Assembly: GCA_038235165.1 (NCBI GenBank)
Contig: JBBSUG010000004.1
Span: forward strand, 62,001-126,000
Source: GCA-002050365 sp038235165
GTDB taxonomy: Bacteria > Acidobacteriota > Blastocatellia > Pyrinomonadales > Pyrinomonadaceae
Direction of reading: 5' to 3'
Length of the DNA stretch: 64,000 nt
Both the position numbers and the translations under genes were made by a program. The stretch's first letter is position 1; each line of letters begins with the position of its first letter. The notes under the pieces were generated by a model. It searched no databases and was not told the origin of the DNA. It was given only the letters and a program-made list of their open reading frames with translations. This document shows, piece after piece, positions 25,139 to 34,113 of the stretch.

Positions 25139-28045
25139 CTACTTAAAGTTTTCAATCATCGAAATTATCTGCCAATTGGCTTGTTTGCCGTAATAGATAG
25201 TTTTACCGTCGGGAGCAAAAGTCAGATTCGAAAAATAAACGCGGGCATCGTTACCGCTGATGAGCGTTTTTGCCGTGCCGCCGGTGGAGGGCAGCGTTTG
25301 AATTGTATCACTTTCGTTTTGCCGGGTGACAAAAGCGATTGTTTTGCGGTCGGGAGAAAGTTGAATATTGAAAAAATAAACATTTCTGAGCGTCGAAATC
25401 AAGTGTGATTCGTCGCTTTTCAAAGATATTCTTAAAACATTTATGTCGGTAGGGAGAATTTGAAATCCGTTATCGCTGTCAACGGACTTGACGAGCGGTT
25501 CATCATCCGCCATTGACCATCCGATTATTTGTAAAACCGAATCTGCCTGATAAACTTTACTAACGGCACCGTCTGCCGACTGCCAAATGCTCCAGTGTCT
25601 TTTGTTTTGTTCTTCAATGAACAGACCGTTCCAAATGATGTGACTGCCGTCGGGCGAAAACAGCGGATTGAGAAAGTGCAGATTTTTATCTGCGTTAGCG
25701 GTCAGCCGCTTTTCGCCCTCACCATCAATTGTCGCCTGCCAAACGTTTGAAACGCCGTCACGATTGGCGCAGTAAATCAGCGAATGGCTGTCGGGCGACC
25801 ACTGAAAATCCTGTGTCTGCATCCGGTTGAACGGCAGACCTGTAAAACCGCCGAATATTACTCCATCGCCGCTCAACTGCCGCGCATCACCGCCGGATGC
25901 GGAGGTTGACCAGAGATGCGTTTTCCCGCCTTCCAAATGCAGAAACGCAATGTGTTTACCGTCCGGCGAATAATGCGGATTAAAACCGTCCGGGACGAGC
26001 GTGTTTTTCTGTCCGTCATTCTTGATTTTCCGTGTCACAATCGAAGAATTATAGTTTTTGTTTCCGACACTCGTCCACGGTGCCGATTGATAAACCAAAT
26101 CTTCACCGTTCGGCGCGGCATCCTGCCAAAACTCCGTGCCGATGTCGGAAGTTATCTGAAACCCGTCTTTGTCGGAAACTCCTGCGCTCCACAAATCCGA
26201 ATCGTCTTTGTTGGAAGTGTAAAGAATCTTTGTGCCGTCGCCGGAAATATCGGAAACTATACTGTTGTTATCATTAAAAGTAAATTGGACGCTTGGTCTT
26301 CCGTCCAAAAAAGCCACGCATATTTGTCTGACCCCGTTACGGGTTGAATTGTAAATGATGCGCTGTCCGTCAGGGTGCCAAAACGGACGGCTGTCGTCGT
26401 ATTCATCGTCGGTCAAACGCACCGGGTTTTTCCCGTGCAGATCGGCAGTCCATAAATCTCTTCGTCCGTCTGTTTTATCCGCGTAAACTATTTGTTTTTC
26501 GTCGGGTGAAACATCGAAACCACGATTGACAGGCTGTTTTTCGTCAAAATTAGTTAACTTTATTATCTGTTTTGAGACGAGCATCAGCGCGTAAAGATTT
26601 TGCTTCATTTCAAAATAAATGTTTGCGCCGTCACCCGACCAAAAGATTAACTGTCCTTCGCCATCAATTTGTGCAAGCAGCGTCGGAGTACCGCCGAGCG
26701 CGGGGGTCGTCCAAATTCCTCTTCGTTCGCCGCGATTGGAAATGTAGGCGATGCTGCCGCCGTCCGGCGACCAAATCGGGCTTCGGTCGTCAGCGTCGTC
26801 CTGTTTGCGGGTAAACGGTTCGCCGCCGCCGATCTGTTTGAGCCACACGCTGTTTTTCCCGTTTTTGGAAGCGATGTATGCCACCAGTTTTCCGTCCGGC
26901 GAAAACCGCGCCCGACTGCTGCCGTCTTCACCGAGATCACTTTTCCAACTGGTCACTTGCGACGAATTAAGCGATGCCGGATTTATTTCGCCCGTGTGGT
27001 TATTCTGCCGCAAAAACCAGAATGAAAATCCGAAGAGCATCAACACTGCCGGAAGCAGCAGCCACAGCCGGGAATGATTTTTGAGATCATACTCCGAGTT
27101 GAAAGTCAGATTGGTCGTCTTGGCTTTTGAAAACAAGCCGGTCTTCGCCGCGCTTGATTTAAACGAACGAACAGAGATGTTCGAGTCGCTTTGAAAACTC
27201 TTTAACTCGATCAACAATTCCTGAACGCTGAGAAAACGGTCGTCGCGGTTTTTGCTGATCGCTTTGGTAATGATTGCTTCGAGTTCGGGCGTAACTTCCG
27301 GGCTGCGGATTGAAAGCGGCGGCACCTCAGATTTCAAAATCGCCGCCATCACATCGCTTTTCGTTTCGCCCGTAAACGGAACACAGCCCGCGAGCATTTC
27401 ATATAAAACGACACCGAGACTCCAGATGTCCGTGCGTTCATCGGTCTCCGTGCCGCGTGCCTGCTCCGGCGACATATATGCAGCGGTTCCCATAATCATA
27501 CCGGGAATCGTCATCTGCTGTGCCTGCGTCGGCGCGTCCGGGTCAATTTCGCCTTTTTCATTTAAGTTGAGCGTTTTTTTGGCTAAACCGAAATCAAGAA
27601 CTTTAATTGTATTGTCCGTGCGGCGCACGATATTCTCCGGTTTGATGTCACGGTGAACAATGCCTGCGGCGTGTGCCGCCGCGAGAGCCGAAGCGATTTG
27701 AATTCCAATGTCGAGAATAGTATCTAAGGTTAATTCACTTTCTTTTATGAGAACCCGCAAACTGTCGCCTTCGATAAATTCCATTGCGATAAAATGAATT
27801 TGTTCCAGTTCGCCGACTTCATAAATCGTGACGATGTTCTGATGGTTGAGCGCGGAAATAGCCTGCGCTTCACGAATGAACCGCTGTTGATATTCCTCAT
27901 TTTGACTGAATTTGAGGTTTAAGACTTTGAGCGCGGCTTTTCGTTTTAACTGCGTATCCTCCGCCAGATAAACTTCGCCCATTCCGCCCGAACCAAGAAT
28001 CGAAATTGTGTGATAACGTCCAAATTGTTGATTGATTTCGAGCAT
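25139..28045 (-). CDS. Ser/Thr protein kinase with TolB/PD40-like propeller
   Basis: 968 residues. The N-terminal Pkn2-type kinase domain has the P-loop G18-S-G-G-M-G, K40, H131-R-D-I-K-P-E-N and D151-F-G, and is complete. A single membrane segment follows at about 328-345. Residues about 365-968 form a WD40-like/TolB propeller with repeated S-P-D-G-x-x-I/L-A-Y/F units (FSPDGKLVAYIA, WSPDGGSIAYIS, YSPDGKHIAFLH). It would phosphorylate cytoplasmic proteins in response to a ligand or state sensed outside. Kinase-propeller fusions are typical of Acidobacteriota. Co-transcribed with the Cys-rich peptide. Confidence 0.93.
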   Translation of the reverse strand: MLEINQQFGRYHTISILGSGGMGEVYLAEDTQLKRKAALKVLNLKFSQNEEYQQRFIREAQAISALNHQNIVTIYEVGELEQIHFIAMEFIEGDSLRVLIKESELTLDTILDIGIQIASALAAAHAAGIVHRDIKPENIVRRTDNTIKVLDFGLAKKTLNLNEKGEIDPDAPTQAQQMTIPGMIMGTAAYMSPEQARGTETDERTDIWSLGVVLYEMLAGCVPFTGETKSDVMAAILKSEVPPLSIRSPEVTPELEAIITKAISKNRDDRFLSVQELLIELKSFQSDSNISVRSFKSSAAKTGLFSKAKTTNLTFNSEYDLKNHSRLWLLLPAVLMLFGFSFWFLRQNNHTGEINPASLNSSQVTSWKSDLGEDGSSRARFSPDGKLVAYIASKNGKNSVWLKQIGGGEPFTRKQDDADDRSPIWSPDGGSIAYISNRGERRGIWTTPALGGTPTLLAQIDGEGQLIFWSGDGANIYFEMKQNLYALMLVSKQIIKLTNFDEKQPVNRGFDVSPDEKQIVYADKTDGRRDLWTADLHGKNPVRLTDDEYDDSRPFWHPDGQRIIYNSTRNGVRQICVAFLDGRPSVQFTFNDNNSIVSDISGDGTKILYTSNKDDSDLWSAGVSDKDGFQITSDIGTEFWQDAAPNGEDLVYQSAPWTSVGNKNYNSSIVTRKIKNDGQKNTLVPDGFNPHYSPDGKHIAFLHLEGGKTHLWSTSASGGDARQLSGDGVIFGGFTGLPFNRMQTQDFQWSPDSHSLIYCANRDGVSNVWQATIDGEGEKRLTANADKNLHFLNPLFSPDGSHIIWNGLFIEEQNKRHWSIWQSADGAVSKVYQADSVLQIIGWSMADDEPLVKSVDSDNGFQILPTDINVLRISLKSDESHLISTLRNVYFFNIQLSPDRKTIAFVTRQNESDTIQTLPSTGGTAKTLISGNDARVYFSNLTFAPDGKTIYYGKQANWQIISMIENFK

Positions 28046-28138
28046 TTTTTAGATCAACAAATTATAGCATTGATTAGCGGAAGTTTAGAAAATGCGCTGA
28101 CAAAAGTTTGAAAAATTAGAATTTATGTTGATTTCCAC

Positions 28139-28160
28139 CGCCTGCCGGTCGGCAGGCGGT
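28139..28160. repeat. Short perfect palindrome upstream of the kinase
   Basis: CCGCCTGCC and GGCAGGCGG flank a 4-nt GGTC loop. It lies about 95 nt upstream of the kinase start. It may be a dispersed repeat or part of a terminator; no binding protein can be named. Confidence 0.5.
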
Positions 28161-28164
28161 CAAT

Positions 28165-28204
28165 TGAAAAGAACGCCGCATCCCAAAACCCGGAAGATGC
28201 GGCG
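28165..28204 (-). terminator. Terminator of the M28 peptidase gene
   Basis: On the minus strand CGCCGCATC pairs with GATGCGGCG (28204-28196 and 28182-28174), followed by TTCTTTTC. It lies about 120 nt past the M28 stop. Confidence 0.72.
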
Positions 28205-28326
28205 CGGCTTTGATGGTTTTCGATCAATTTACCGGAAAGAGGAAGTTTTTCCGTCCCTTTGACATTAAGCGGTGCATACGGTCAATCGAGTGATTTTTCG
28301 CGGGCAGGATGCCTCATATATCTGAA

Positions 28327-29685
28327 TTAACGCATCGGGCGCGGATATACGACCGGACTTTTATTGCCGTTTTTATCAACCGCACGAACGCCGAAAAAGT
28401 AATTATCTTTCGACATTTCCTTTGCCGTATAAGTCGTGACGCTGCCGACAAAAACCGAATTCGTCCAGAACGGCGCGGTCGTGTCACGCCAGACGACTTC
28501 GTAACCGGCTAAATCGGCATCGGTGTTCGCGTCCCATTTCAAATCCGTGTCATTGGTTAAACGCGCCGTGACGATGCCGACGTTTTTCGGTTTGGCAGGC
28601 GCGAGTGCCAAATTGGCGAGACTCGCAGCGTTGATGCGCGTCACGTTGGCAATGTATCCAAAATCAACAAATTCGGGTAAATCACCATACTGAACGCCGT
28701 TTTCCGTGCGGACGTTTTGATGCTGATGGGTATAATCTTCGTGCGGTTCGGTGAACCTGACGGCGGAAAAACCGCGTTCGAGAAACGGAATGTGATCGCC
28801 GCCGCGCAGATAGCGGTCGCGGCGGTAAACTAACTGAACGCGAAATTTCGGCGAATAAACATCGGCGACTTCCTTGATATAGCGACCGAGCTGACGCGAA
28901 GCAGAATCGTTTTCGCCGCCGACGTTGCGCCGTGTTCCGGCTTGCTGTTCCGATTCGTTCGACGGCACGCCTTCAGCAAACACGCGCACCGACTGGCGGT
29001 CAGCCGCATTTTTATAACTTAAAACGCCGCCGATAATGTCGTTGGTGAACATCGCTTCGATGTCCATTCCTTTTTGTTTGGCTTGTTCGGCAAAATAAGT
29101 CGCGCCCAAAAGACCCTGTTCTTCGCCCGGAACGGTCATAAAAATAATCGTCGCGTCAAATTTATATTTCGACATCACCCGCGCCATTTCAACCACGGCA
29201 GCGGTTCCCGAAGCGTCGTCGTTCGCCCCCGGCGCATCGCATTCGGCATCAGTCGGCGAAGTACACATCGAATCGTAATGACCGGAAACCACGTAAACGC
29301 GGGTCGGGTCGGTCGTGCCTTTTAACGTCGCCAAAACATTCGTCAAATTCGTCGGTTCAGCAACTCGCGCCGCTTTCGGCTGCAAAAAAGTCTGTTTTTC
29401 GACTTGCAGACAATTGCCGCAGTCATTCGAGATTTTCTGAAACTCGCCGAACAAATAATCACGCGCCGCGCCGATTCCGCGTTTCGGGTTATCCTGTTCA
29501 GACAAAGTATTGCGAGTTCCGAAAGAGACGAGTTTACGAATCGTCGTTTCGATGTTCTTCGCCGAAACGTCTTTCAACATCTTTTGAATTTCCGCGTTCG
29601 GTTTTTCCTTAGGTTTTTGGGCGAAAACCGAAACAGTCGTAGCCAGCGCGAGCAGAGAAAAGATTAACATTAAACGAATTTTCAT
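28327..29685 (-). CDS. Secreted M28-family aminopeptidase with C-terminal fibronectin-like domain
   Basis: 452 residues with a signal peptide (about 1-22, ending SVFAQ). The M28 metal-site motifs are visible: SGHYDSM (His/Asp), GANDDASG (bridging Asp), PGEEQGLLG (catalytic Glu-Glu), TNDIIGG and a late HxxF region (DHIPFLERG). The last about 90 residues (DLKWDANTDADLAGYEVVWR, in parts) resemble a fibronectin type III domain. It would release N-terminal residues from peptides outside the cytoplasm, using two zinc ions. Single gene. Confidence 0.93.
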   Translation of the reverse strand: MKIRLMLIFSLLALATTVSVFAQKPKEKPNAEIQKMLKDVSAKNIETTIRKLVSFGTRNTLSEQDNPKRGIGAARDYLFGEFQKISNDCGNCLQVEKQTFLQPKAARVAEPTNLTNVLATLKGTTDPTRVYVVSGHYDSMCTSPTDAECDAPGANDDASGTAAVVEMARVMSKYKFDATIIFMTVPGEEQGLLGATYFAEQAKQKGMDIEAMFTNDIIGGVLSYKNAADRQSVRVFAEGVPSNESEQQAGTRRNVGGENDSASRQLGRYIKEVADVYSPKFRVQLVYRRDRYLRGGDHIPFLERGFSAVRFTEPHEDYTHQHQNVRTENGVQYGDLPEFVDFGYIANVTRINAASLANLALAPAKPKNVGIVTARLTNDTDLKWDANTDADLAGYEVVWRDTTAPFWTNSVFVGSVTTYTAKEMSKDNYFFGVRAVDKNGNKSPVVYPRPMR

Positions 29686-29754
29686 ATTTTGTCCTCGACA
29701 ACTAATTTAATACAACAATGCGAATAATGCGAAATTGGAGCTGTCAGAAACAAA

Positions 29755-29790
29755 AAAAGCGGAAGATGCAATGACATTACTTCCGCTTTT
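29755..29790 (-). terminator. Terminator of the YARHG gene
   Basis: AAAAGCGGAAG and CTTCCGCTTTT form an 11-bp stem with a 14-nt loop. On the minus strand it is followed by TTTGTTTC. It sits 46 nt past the YARHG stop. Confidence 0.85.
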
Positions 29791-29836
29791 GTAATTTTCG
29801 AGAGTTTCGGCACGCGAAACTTAAATTCCGGCTTTA

Positions 29837-30979
29837 TCAGCCTTCCGCTTCGGAAAACTTGCTAATCGAACTCAACTCGGTTTCGCGGATCACCGCCAGA
29901 TTTTTCGATTCTGTTTCCGACAGCATTTCATCTTTAAACTCCTGGTTCGGCTGATACCAGGCTTGCGCTTCAAAATATTTTTGCAGCACCGCGTCTTTGA
30001 AAACGCGTCCCCGGCGGGCGTAGATTTCGTTTCGCAGAACGCGCAAATCTTCGATGAATAATCCGTCAACCATCTCGGAAGTAATCGGTTCGGTGGCGAT
30101 TCTTTCGCGCATTTTGGTTTCCGCCGCTTCGATAAATTTGACGTTCTGGTCTTCGATTGGATTTAATTTTACTTTCGATTGATCTTTCAGCGGTTTGTAC
30201 CAATCGCGCCATTCGAAAACCTGTTTGAACCCCGGCGTGACGAATTGGCGACCGGCACGCGCCCAGAATTCGTTGCGAATCAGGCGCAAATCATTCATTG
30301 ACAAGCCTTTCAAAATATCGGCGGTCAGCAGTACATTTTGAAATTTGTCCATATCGCCGACCGAAACGGCGATGTTGCGGTCTTCGTTGCGTTTAGCGTT
30401 AATTTTTTCAAGATTTTTACGTTCGATTTCGGTTAAAACGTCGGGCGAATAATTCGCGTTCGGTTTGTACCAGTAACGTTCGTCAAAATATTTTTGGAGC
30501 CACGGCTCACTGTCAAACCGCTTGCCGTGGATCGCTTCGATCTCGGCGGTCATAATGCGCCACGCGGCGGTCGTCTCCGAGTAAAGTTTTTCATCGGGAA
30601 TCATTTTCGCCTGCCAGTAGCGCAAATCGCCGGGTTCGACCGAATCGTGAACCGCGGCTTCGGCGAGCCGAATAACATCCAGATTATCGCGCTCCATCCT
30701 GGTCAAAACCGCATTTGAAAAATCTTCTTTCGGTTTATACCAAGTCTGCTTCGCCAAATATTCCTCGATGCTTTTCTCTTTGAAGATTCGTCCGCGTTTG
30801 CCGAAAACGATGCCGCGCAGGATTTGCAATTGCTCGTGGTCGAGTTTGGCAACTTGTATCTTGGTAATTTTTTGTTTGCTGTAATTAATCGCCTGCCATT
30901 TTTTCATCGCGTCCTGCGCGAAAATATTAACGGAAAGCATCAATAAACAAACTAAAACGGTAATTAGTTTTCTTTTCAT
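29837..30979 (-). CDS. Secreted protein with four YARHG domains
   Basis: 380 residues with a signal peptide (about 1-21, ending NIFAQ). Four copies of the YARHG pattern follow at roughly 80-90 residue spacing: LRGIVFGKRGRIFK..YLAKQTWYKP, an imperfect middle copy with MTAEIEAIHGKRF..YFDERYWYKP, LIRNEFWARAGRQF..FEWRDWYKP and LRNEIYARRGRVFK..YFEAQAWYQP. YARHG domains are extracellular modules of unknown biochemical role. The upstream DUF3828-like gene ends only 23 nt before this start, so an operon with OsmC and that gene is likely. Confidence 0.88.
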   Translation of the reverse strand: MKRKLITVLVCLLMLSVNIFAQDAMKKWQAINYSKQKITKIQVAKLDHEQLQILRGIVFGKRGRIFKEKSIEEYLAKQTWYKPKEDFSNAVLTRMERDNLDVIRLAEAAVHDSVEPGDLRYWQAKMIPDEKLYSETTAAWRIMTAEIEAIHGKRFDSEPWLQKYFDERYWYKPNANYSPDVLTEIERKNLEKINAKRNEDRNIAVSVGDMDKFQNVLLTADILKGLSMNDLRLIRNEFWARAGRQFVTPGFKQVFEWRDWYKPLKDQSKVKLNPIEDQNVKFIEAAETKMRERIATEPITSEMVDGLFIEDLRVLRNEIYARRGRVFKDAVLQKYFEAQAWYQPNQEFKDEMLSETESKNLAVIRETELSSISKFSEAEG

Positions 30980-31002
30980 TTATTTTGTTTTTGCTCTAAA
31001 AT

Positions 31003-31482
31003 TTATGAAGTTAGTTTCCGATTGTTCACGCTGTCAATTTTCCACGCGCCGTCTTCTTTGACCATTTTTATCGTCAGCGTGTTTGTCCAATCAGATTTTT
31101 TAGCTTTCGGCACGGCTAAAACGATTTTCAACGTCGCCGTATTTCCTTTGATGAGTCCATTAGTCGTCGAAACCTGCCATTTATCGTCGTAATCCTGTGC
31201 GTCAAAAAAATAGTCTGCCCCGTAGTCTTCGTAAGCCTGCGATTGGTACCATTTGACGAGCCGTTTTGAAAGATAAGAAGAAACTTTCTTTTTATTGATT
31301 TCACTGCCGGTGTCGCTGAACGCTCCGGTCGTTTCTTTGAGATAAAATTGGTAGAAGTTTTTCGCCGTTTGTTCGGGCGTACTTTCTGCTTTTACCGCTG
31401 CCGCAAAATTCCCGACAAAAAACAGCAGAAGCGCAATTTTCAATAATTTTGCCGTGTTTTTCAAAGTGTTATTTCTCCGCAA
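31003..31482 (-). CDS. Secreted DUF3828-like protein
   Basis: 159 residues with a signal peptide (about 1-32). The body has the layout of DUF3828 proteins, a small NTF2-like domain: TAKNFYQFYLKE, then YFFDAQDYDDKW and a C-terminal V-K-E-D-G-A-W-K-I-D-S-V strand. Function of the family is not known; it is often found in envelope proteins. Its start overlaps the end of the OsmC gene by 14 nt, and the YARHG gene follows, so the three are probably one transcript. Confidence 0.75.
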   Translation of the reverse strand: MRRNNTLKNTAKLLKIALLLFFVGNFAAAVKAESTPEQTAKNFYQFYLKETTGAFSDTGSEINKKKVSSYLSKRLVKWYQSQAYEDYGADYFFDAQDYDDKWQVSTTNGLIKGNTATLKIVLAVPKAKKSDWTNTLTIKMVKEDGAWKIDSVNNRKLTS

Positions 31483-31909
31483 TCTTTAAATTTTCGATAA
31501 TTTCGTAACTCGTCGTGATTTCAGCCGTCGGACGAACGGTCGCTGCGACGCTGCAATATTTCGTGTCGGAAAGTTCGATTGCCTGCGCCAGTGCGTGTTC
31601 CGAAACGTCGTGTCCATAGACGATATGGTGAATGTGCAGTTTGGTGAACGCCCGCGGATGTTCTTCGCGCCGTTCGCCGGTGATCTCGACTTTGTAGTCG
31701 GTCACGTTCTGCCGTTTCTTTTCCATAATCGAAACGACATCAACCGCCGTGCAAGCTGCGACTGACACCAGCAGCATTTCGAGCGGCGACGGCGCTGATT
31801 TTCGTTCGCTTCTAGAATCAATGGTTTGCGCGTGTCCGCTCGGCGAAGTGCCGATAAAAAACTCGTCGCCCGCATATTGAACCGTCGCTTTGTAATTGTT
31901 GTCTGCCAT
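31469..31909 (-). CDS. OsmC/Ohr-family peroxidase-like protein
   Basis: 146 residues. OsmC-fold proteins reduce organic hydroperoxides with two Cys; both are here, in VAACTAVDVV and in KYCSVAATVRPTAEI. The open frame extends to 32005, but ATG 31909 has AAGGAAA just upstream and matches the family start, so the longer N-terminus is rejected. It belongs to the YhfA-like subgroup by its S-P-L-E-M-L-L-V-S-V segment. Overlaps the next gene by 14 nt. Confidence 0.92.
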   Translation of the reverse strand: MADNNYKATVQYAGDEFFIGTSPSGHAQTIDSRSERKSAPSPLEMLLVSVAACTAVDVVSIMEKKRQNVTDYKVEITGERREEHPRAFTKLHIHHIVYGHDVSEHALAQAIELSDTKYCSVAATVRPTAEITTSYEIIENLKIAEK

Positions 31910-32086
31910 TAGATGTTTCCTTATCCAGAACGAATGTGCCGAACAAATTTGCAAGAGTTTACCACAAAATTCAAAAGTTACAATCAATATTTCCCCGCGA
32001 AACAACTTTTGGCATAAAAAGTGCTTCTTAAAATTGAAGCGGGCGAATTTATAATATTTTTGGTAATCGTTCCGAAAAGGAGAAAA

Positions 32087-33772
32087 ATGATGAACAGGCT
32101 GAAAAATGTATTTTCAATTTATTTGATGATCGGATTGATGGTTTTCGGGATGGTCGCGCAGGCGGACGCGCAAAATCGGCGCAGTGACCGTGAAACGAGG
32201 GATATTCTGCGGAGTCTGCAATCGAAACTCGACGATTTTCGATACGATTTAGATTCCGAATCACGGCGCACGTCTAACAATCGCAACGAAATTGACGACA
32301 GTTTGAAAAATTTGGATGACAGCATCAACCGGTTTGAAGGAAAGCAGCAGCGTCGCGCTGAAAATGCCGATGATGTGAGAGATATTCTCAACGCCGCCCG
32401 CAATATTAACGATTTTGTCAGTCGCAGCCGATTCAGCGGAAAAACCGCCGGTGACTGGACAAACGCCCGTGGTTTTCTCGACCGTCTCGCCGCAGCTTAC
32501 AGCGTCAGGTGGAACTGGAACGACGGTGCCGCGAATTATCCGAACAATAACCGAAATTCCGGCAGCAATCGGTATCCGAATAACAATCGTTATCCGAACG
32601 ATAATAACCGTTATCCGTCGGCGAATACCTACGGCGGCAATTTGACCGGAACTTATCAGTTAGATGCGGCGCGAAGTGAAAACACCCGTGACATAGCCGA
32701 CCGTGCGGTCAGAAGCGGCAGTTCGAATAATGACGATACGCGGCGCGATTTGGAAAACAAACTGGAAGCACCAACCCAGATTGCAGTTGATGTGCGCGGC
32801 AGTCAGGTGACGTTGGCTTCGTCAAACGCCAAACAAATTACGTTCACAGCGGACGGCAGTGACCGCAGCGAAACTCTTGATAACGGCAAAACTCTTCGCG
32901 TTCGGACGACACTGCGCGGACAGGACTTAACCGTGTCGAGTGTTGGCGGCGAAAACGATTATACAGTAACTTTCGCTTCGATTGACAACGGCAATGCTCT
33001 CCGCGTGACGCGTCAAATTACGGCGAGTTATCTGCGGCAAACGGTTTTCGCCGAGAGCATTTACAAAAAAACTGATCCGGTTGCGCGATTTGAGGGCGGT
33101 GACAATTCCAACGGCGATTATTCGAGCAATGACGGAAGCTATTCGAGCAACGACCCGAACGACAACCGCCGCAATTATCCGGGCAGTAATGGAAACAACA
33201 ACGGAAATAAATACCCGACGACAAGAAACGGGCGCACCGGAACTTTTGTTGTGCCGAACGGCGCGGTTTTGACGGGAACTTTGGAAAACGATGTCAACAC
33301 GAAAGTTTCGCAAAATAACGACCGTTTTCGAATGACGGTGCAGTCACCCGACCAATTTCGCGGCGCGGTGGTCGAAGGTTATCTGTCGGGAATTGACCGT
33401 TCGGGTCAAATTTCGGGACGTTCGCAGATCACCTTTAATTTCGAACGAATCAGACTTTCGAACGGACAAAACTACGATTTTGCGGGGTATTTGCAAAGCG
33501 TCACCAACGAAAAAGGCGAAGTCGTCAAAGTTGACAACGAAGGCGTTGCTAAAGGCGATGACCAGACCAAGCAGACGGTGACACGCGGCGGCATCGGTGC
33601 CGGCATCGGCGCGTTGATCGGTGCGATTGCAGGCGGCGGCAAAGGTGCGGCAATCGGTGCGATCATCGGCGGCAGCGCGGGCGCGGGATCGGTTCTCGTG
33701 CAGGGCAAAGATGATCTCGAACTGAAATCCGGTTCGACGATCACCGTTCAATCTTCTTCGCCCGTTCGATAA
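32087..33772 (+). CDS. Secreted low-complexity protein with C-terminal glycine zipper
   Basis: About 562 residues from ATG 32087 (or 32090), which has AAGGAG upstream; the open frame to 32021 is not used. A signal peptide ends near VAQADAQ. Next come a charged helical region, an Asn/Tyr/Pro-rich stretch with NNRYPN repeats, a beta-rich domain, then a Ser/Asn/Asp-rich linker and a second beta-rich domain. Near the C-terminus is a glycine zipper (GIGAGIGALIGAIAGG, GAAIGAIIGGSAGAG) as in outer-membrane-associated proteins, then a basic-free tail. Likely at the cell surface; no enzyme signature. Divergent from the OsmC gene. Confidence 0.75.
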   Translation: MMNRLKNVFSIYLMIGLMVFGMVAQADAQNRRSDRETRDILRSLQSKLDDFRYDLDSESRRTSNNRNEIDDSLKNLDDSINRFEGKQQRRAENADDVRDILNAARNINDFVSRSRFSGKTAGDWTNARGFLDRLAAAYSVRWNWNDGAANYPNNNRNSGSNRYPNNNRYPNDNNRYPSANTYGGNLTGTYQLDAARSENTRDIADRAVRSGSSNNDDTRRDLENKLEAPTQIAVDVRGSQVTLASSNAKQITFTADGSDRSETLDNGKTLRVRTTLRGQDLTVSSVGGENDYTVTFASIDNGNALRVTRQITASYLRQTVFAESIYKKTDPVARFEGGDNSNGDYSSNDGSYSSNDPNDNRRNYPGSNGNNNGNKYPTTRNGRTGTFVVPNGAVLTGTLENDVNTKVSQNNDRFRMTVQSPDQFRGAVVEGYLSGIDRSGQISGRSQITFNFERIRLSNGQNYDFAGYLQSVTNEKGEVVKVDNEGVAKGDDQTKQTVTRGGIGAGIGALIGAIAGGGKGAAIGAIIGGSAGAGSVLVQGKDDLELKSGSTITVQSSSPVR

Positions 33773-33793
33773 AATCACAATTTACCAAATGGG

Positions 33794-33830
33794 AAAAGGG
33801 TAATGCACCTGCATTACCCTTTTCATTTTA
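33794..33830 (+). terminator. Terminator of the glycine-zipper gene
   Basis: AAAAGGGTAATGC at 33794-33806 pairs perfectly with GCATTACCCTTTT at 33811-33823 around a 4-nt loop, followed by CATTTTAG. Confidence 0.9.
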
Positions 33831-34113
33831 GAGCGGCTCGAAAGATATACAAATCGTGAATCAGAAGCACACGAATTGTCAGCTTCGGGACTGCTCTCGA
33901 TCACCGGTTAAAGAAGAAAACTTCGACTCTGTTCACCAAAAATTATTTGCTGCTTCAATTGGAGAAATATCAAGAATCATTTGACAAATATTTGCTAACT
34001 TCATCGTATTTCATTAAAGTCCTAGTAAAGAACTGCTTCGACAAATGCAAATATCACTGCCGAAGATCAGCGGGTTTGCACAAACAAAATTTATAATTCG
34101 ATAATTTTTAGAT
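33831..34113. other. Non-coding gap before the Cys-cluster gene
   Basis: About 280 nt with no credible gene. A TTGACA hexamer stands at 33981-33986, but the sequence 17 nt further (TCGTAT) matches a -10 box at only three of six positions, so a promoter is possible but not shown. Confidence 0.4.

Noticed and set aside
31910..32005. N-terminal extension of OsmC
   Set aside because: No ribosome site, and ATG 31909 has AAGGAAA and family agreement.
33018..33313. Cys/Arg-rich antisense frames in the glycine-zipper gene
   Set aside because: Reverse reading of an Asn/Ser/Tyr-rich coding stretch.
33981..34009. Sigma-70 promoter before the Cys-cluster gene
   Set aside because: Perfect -35 but a -10 match of only three in six; not enough to call.
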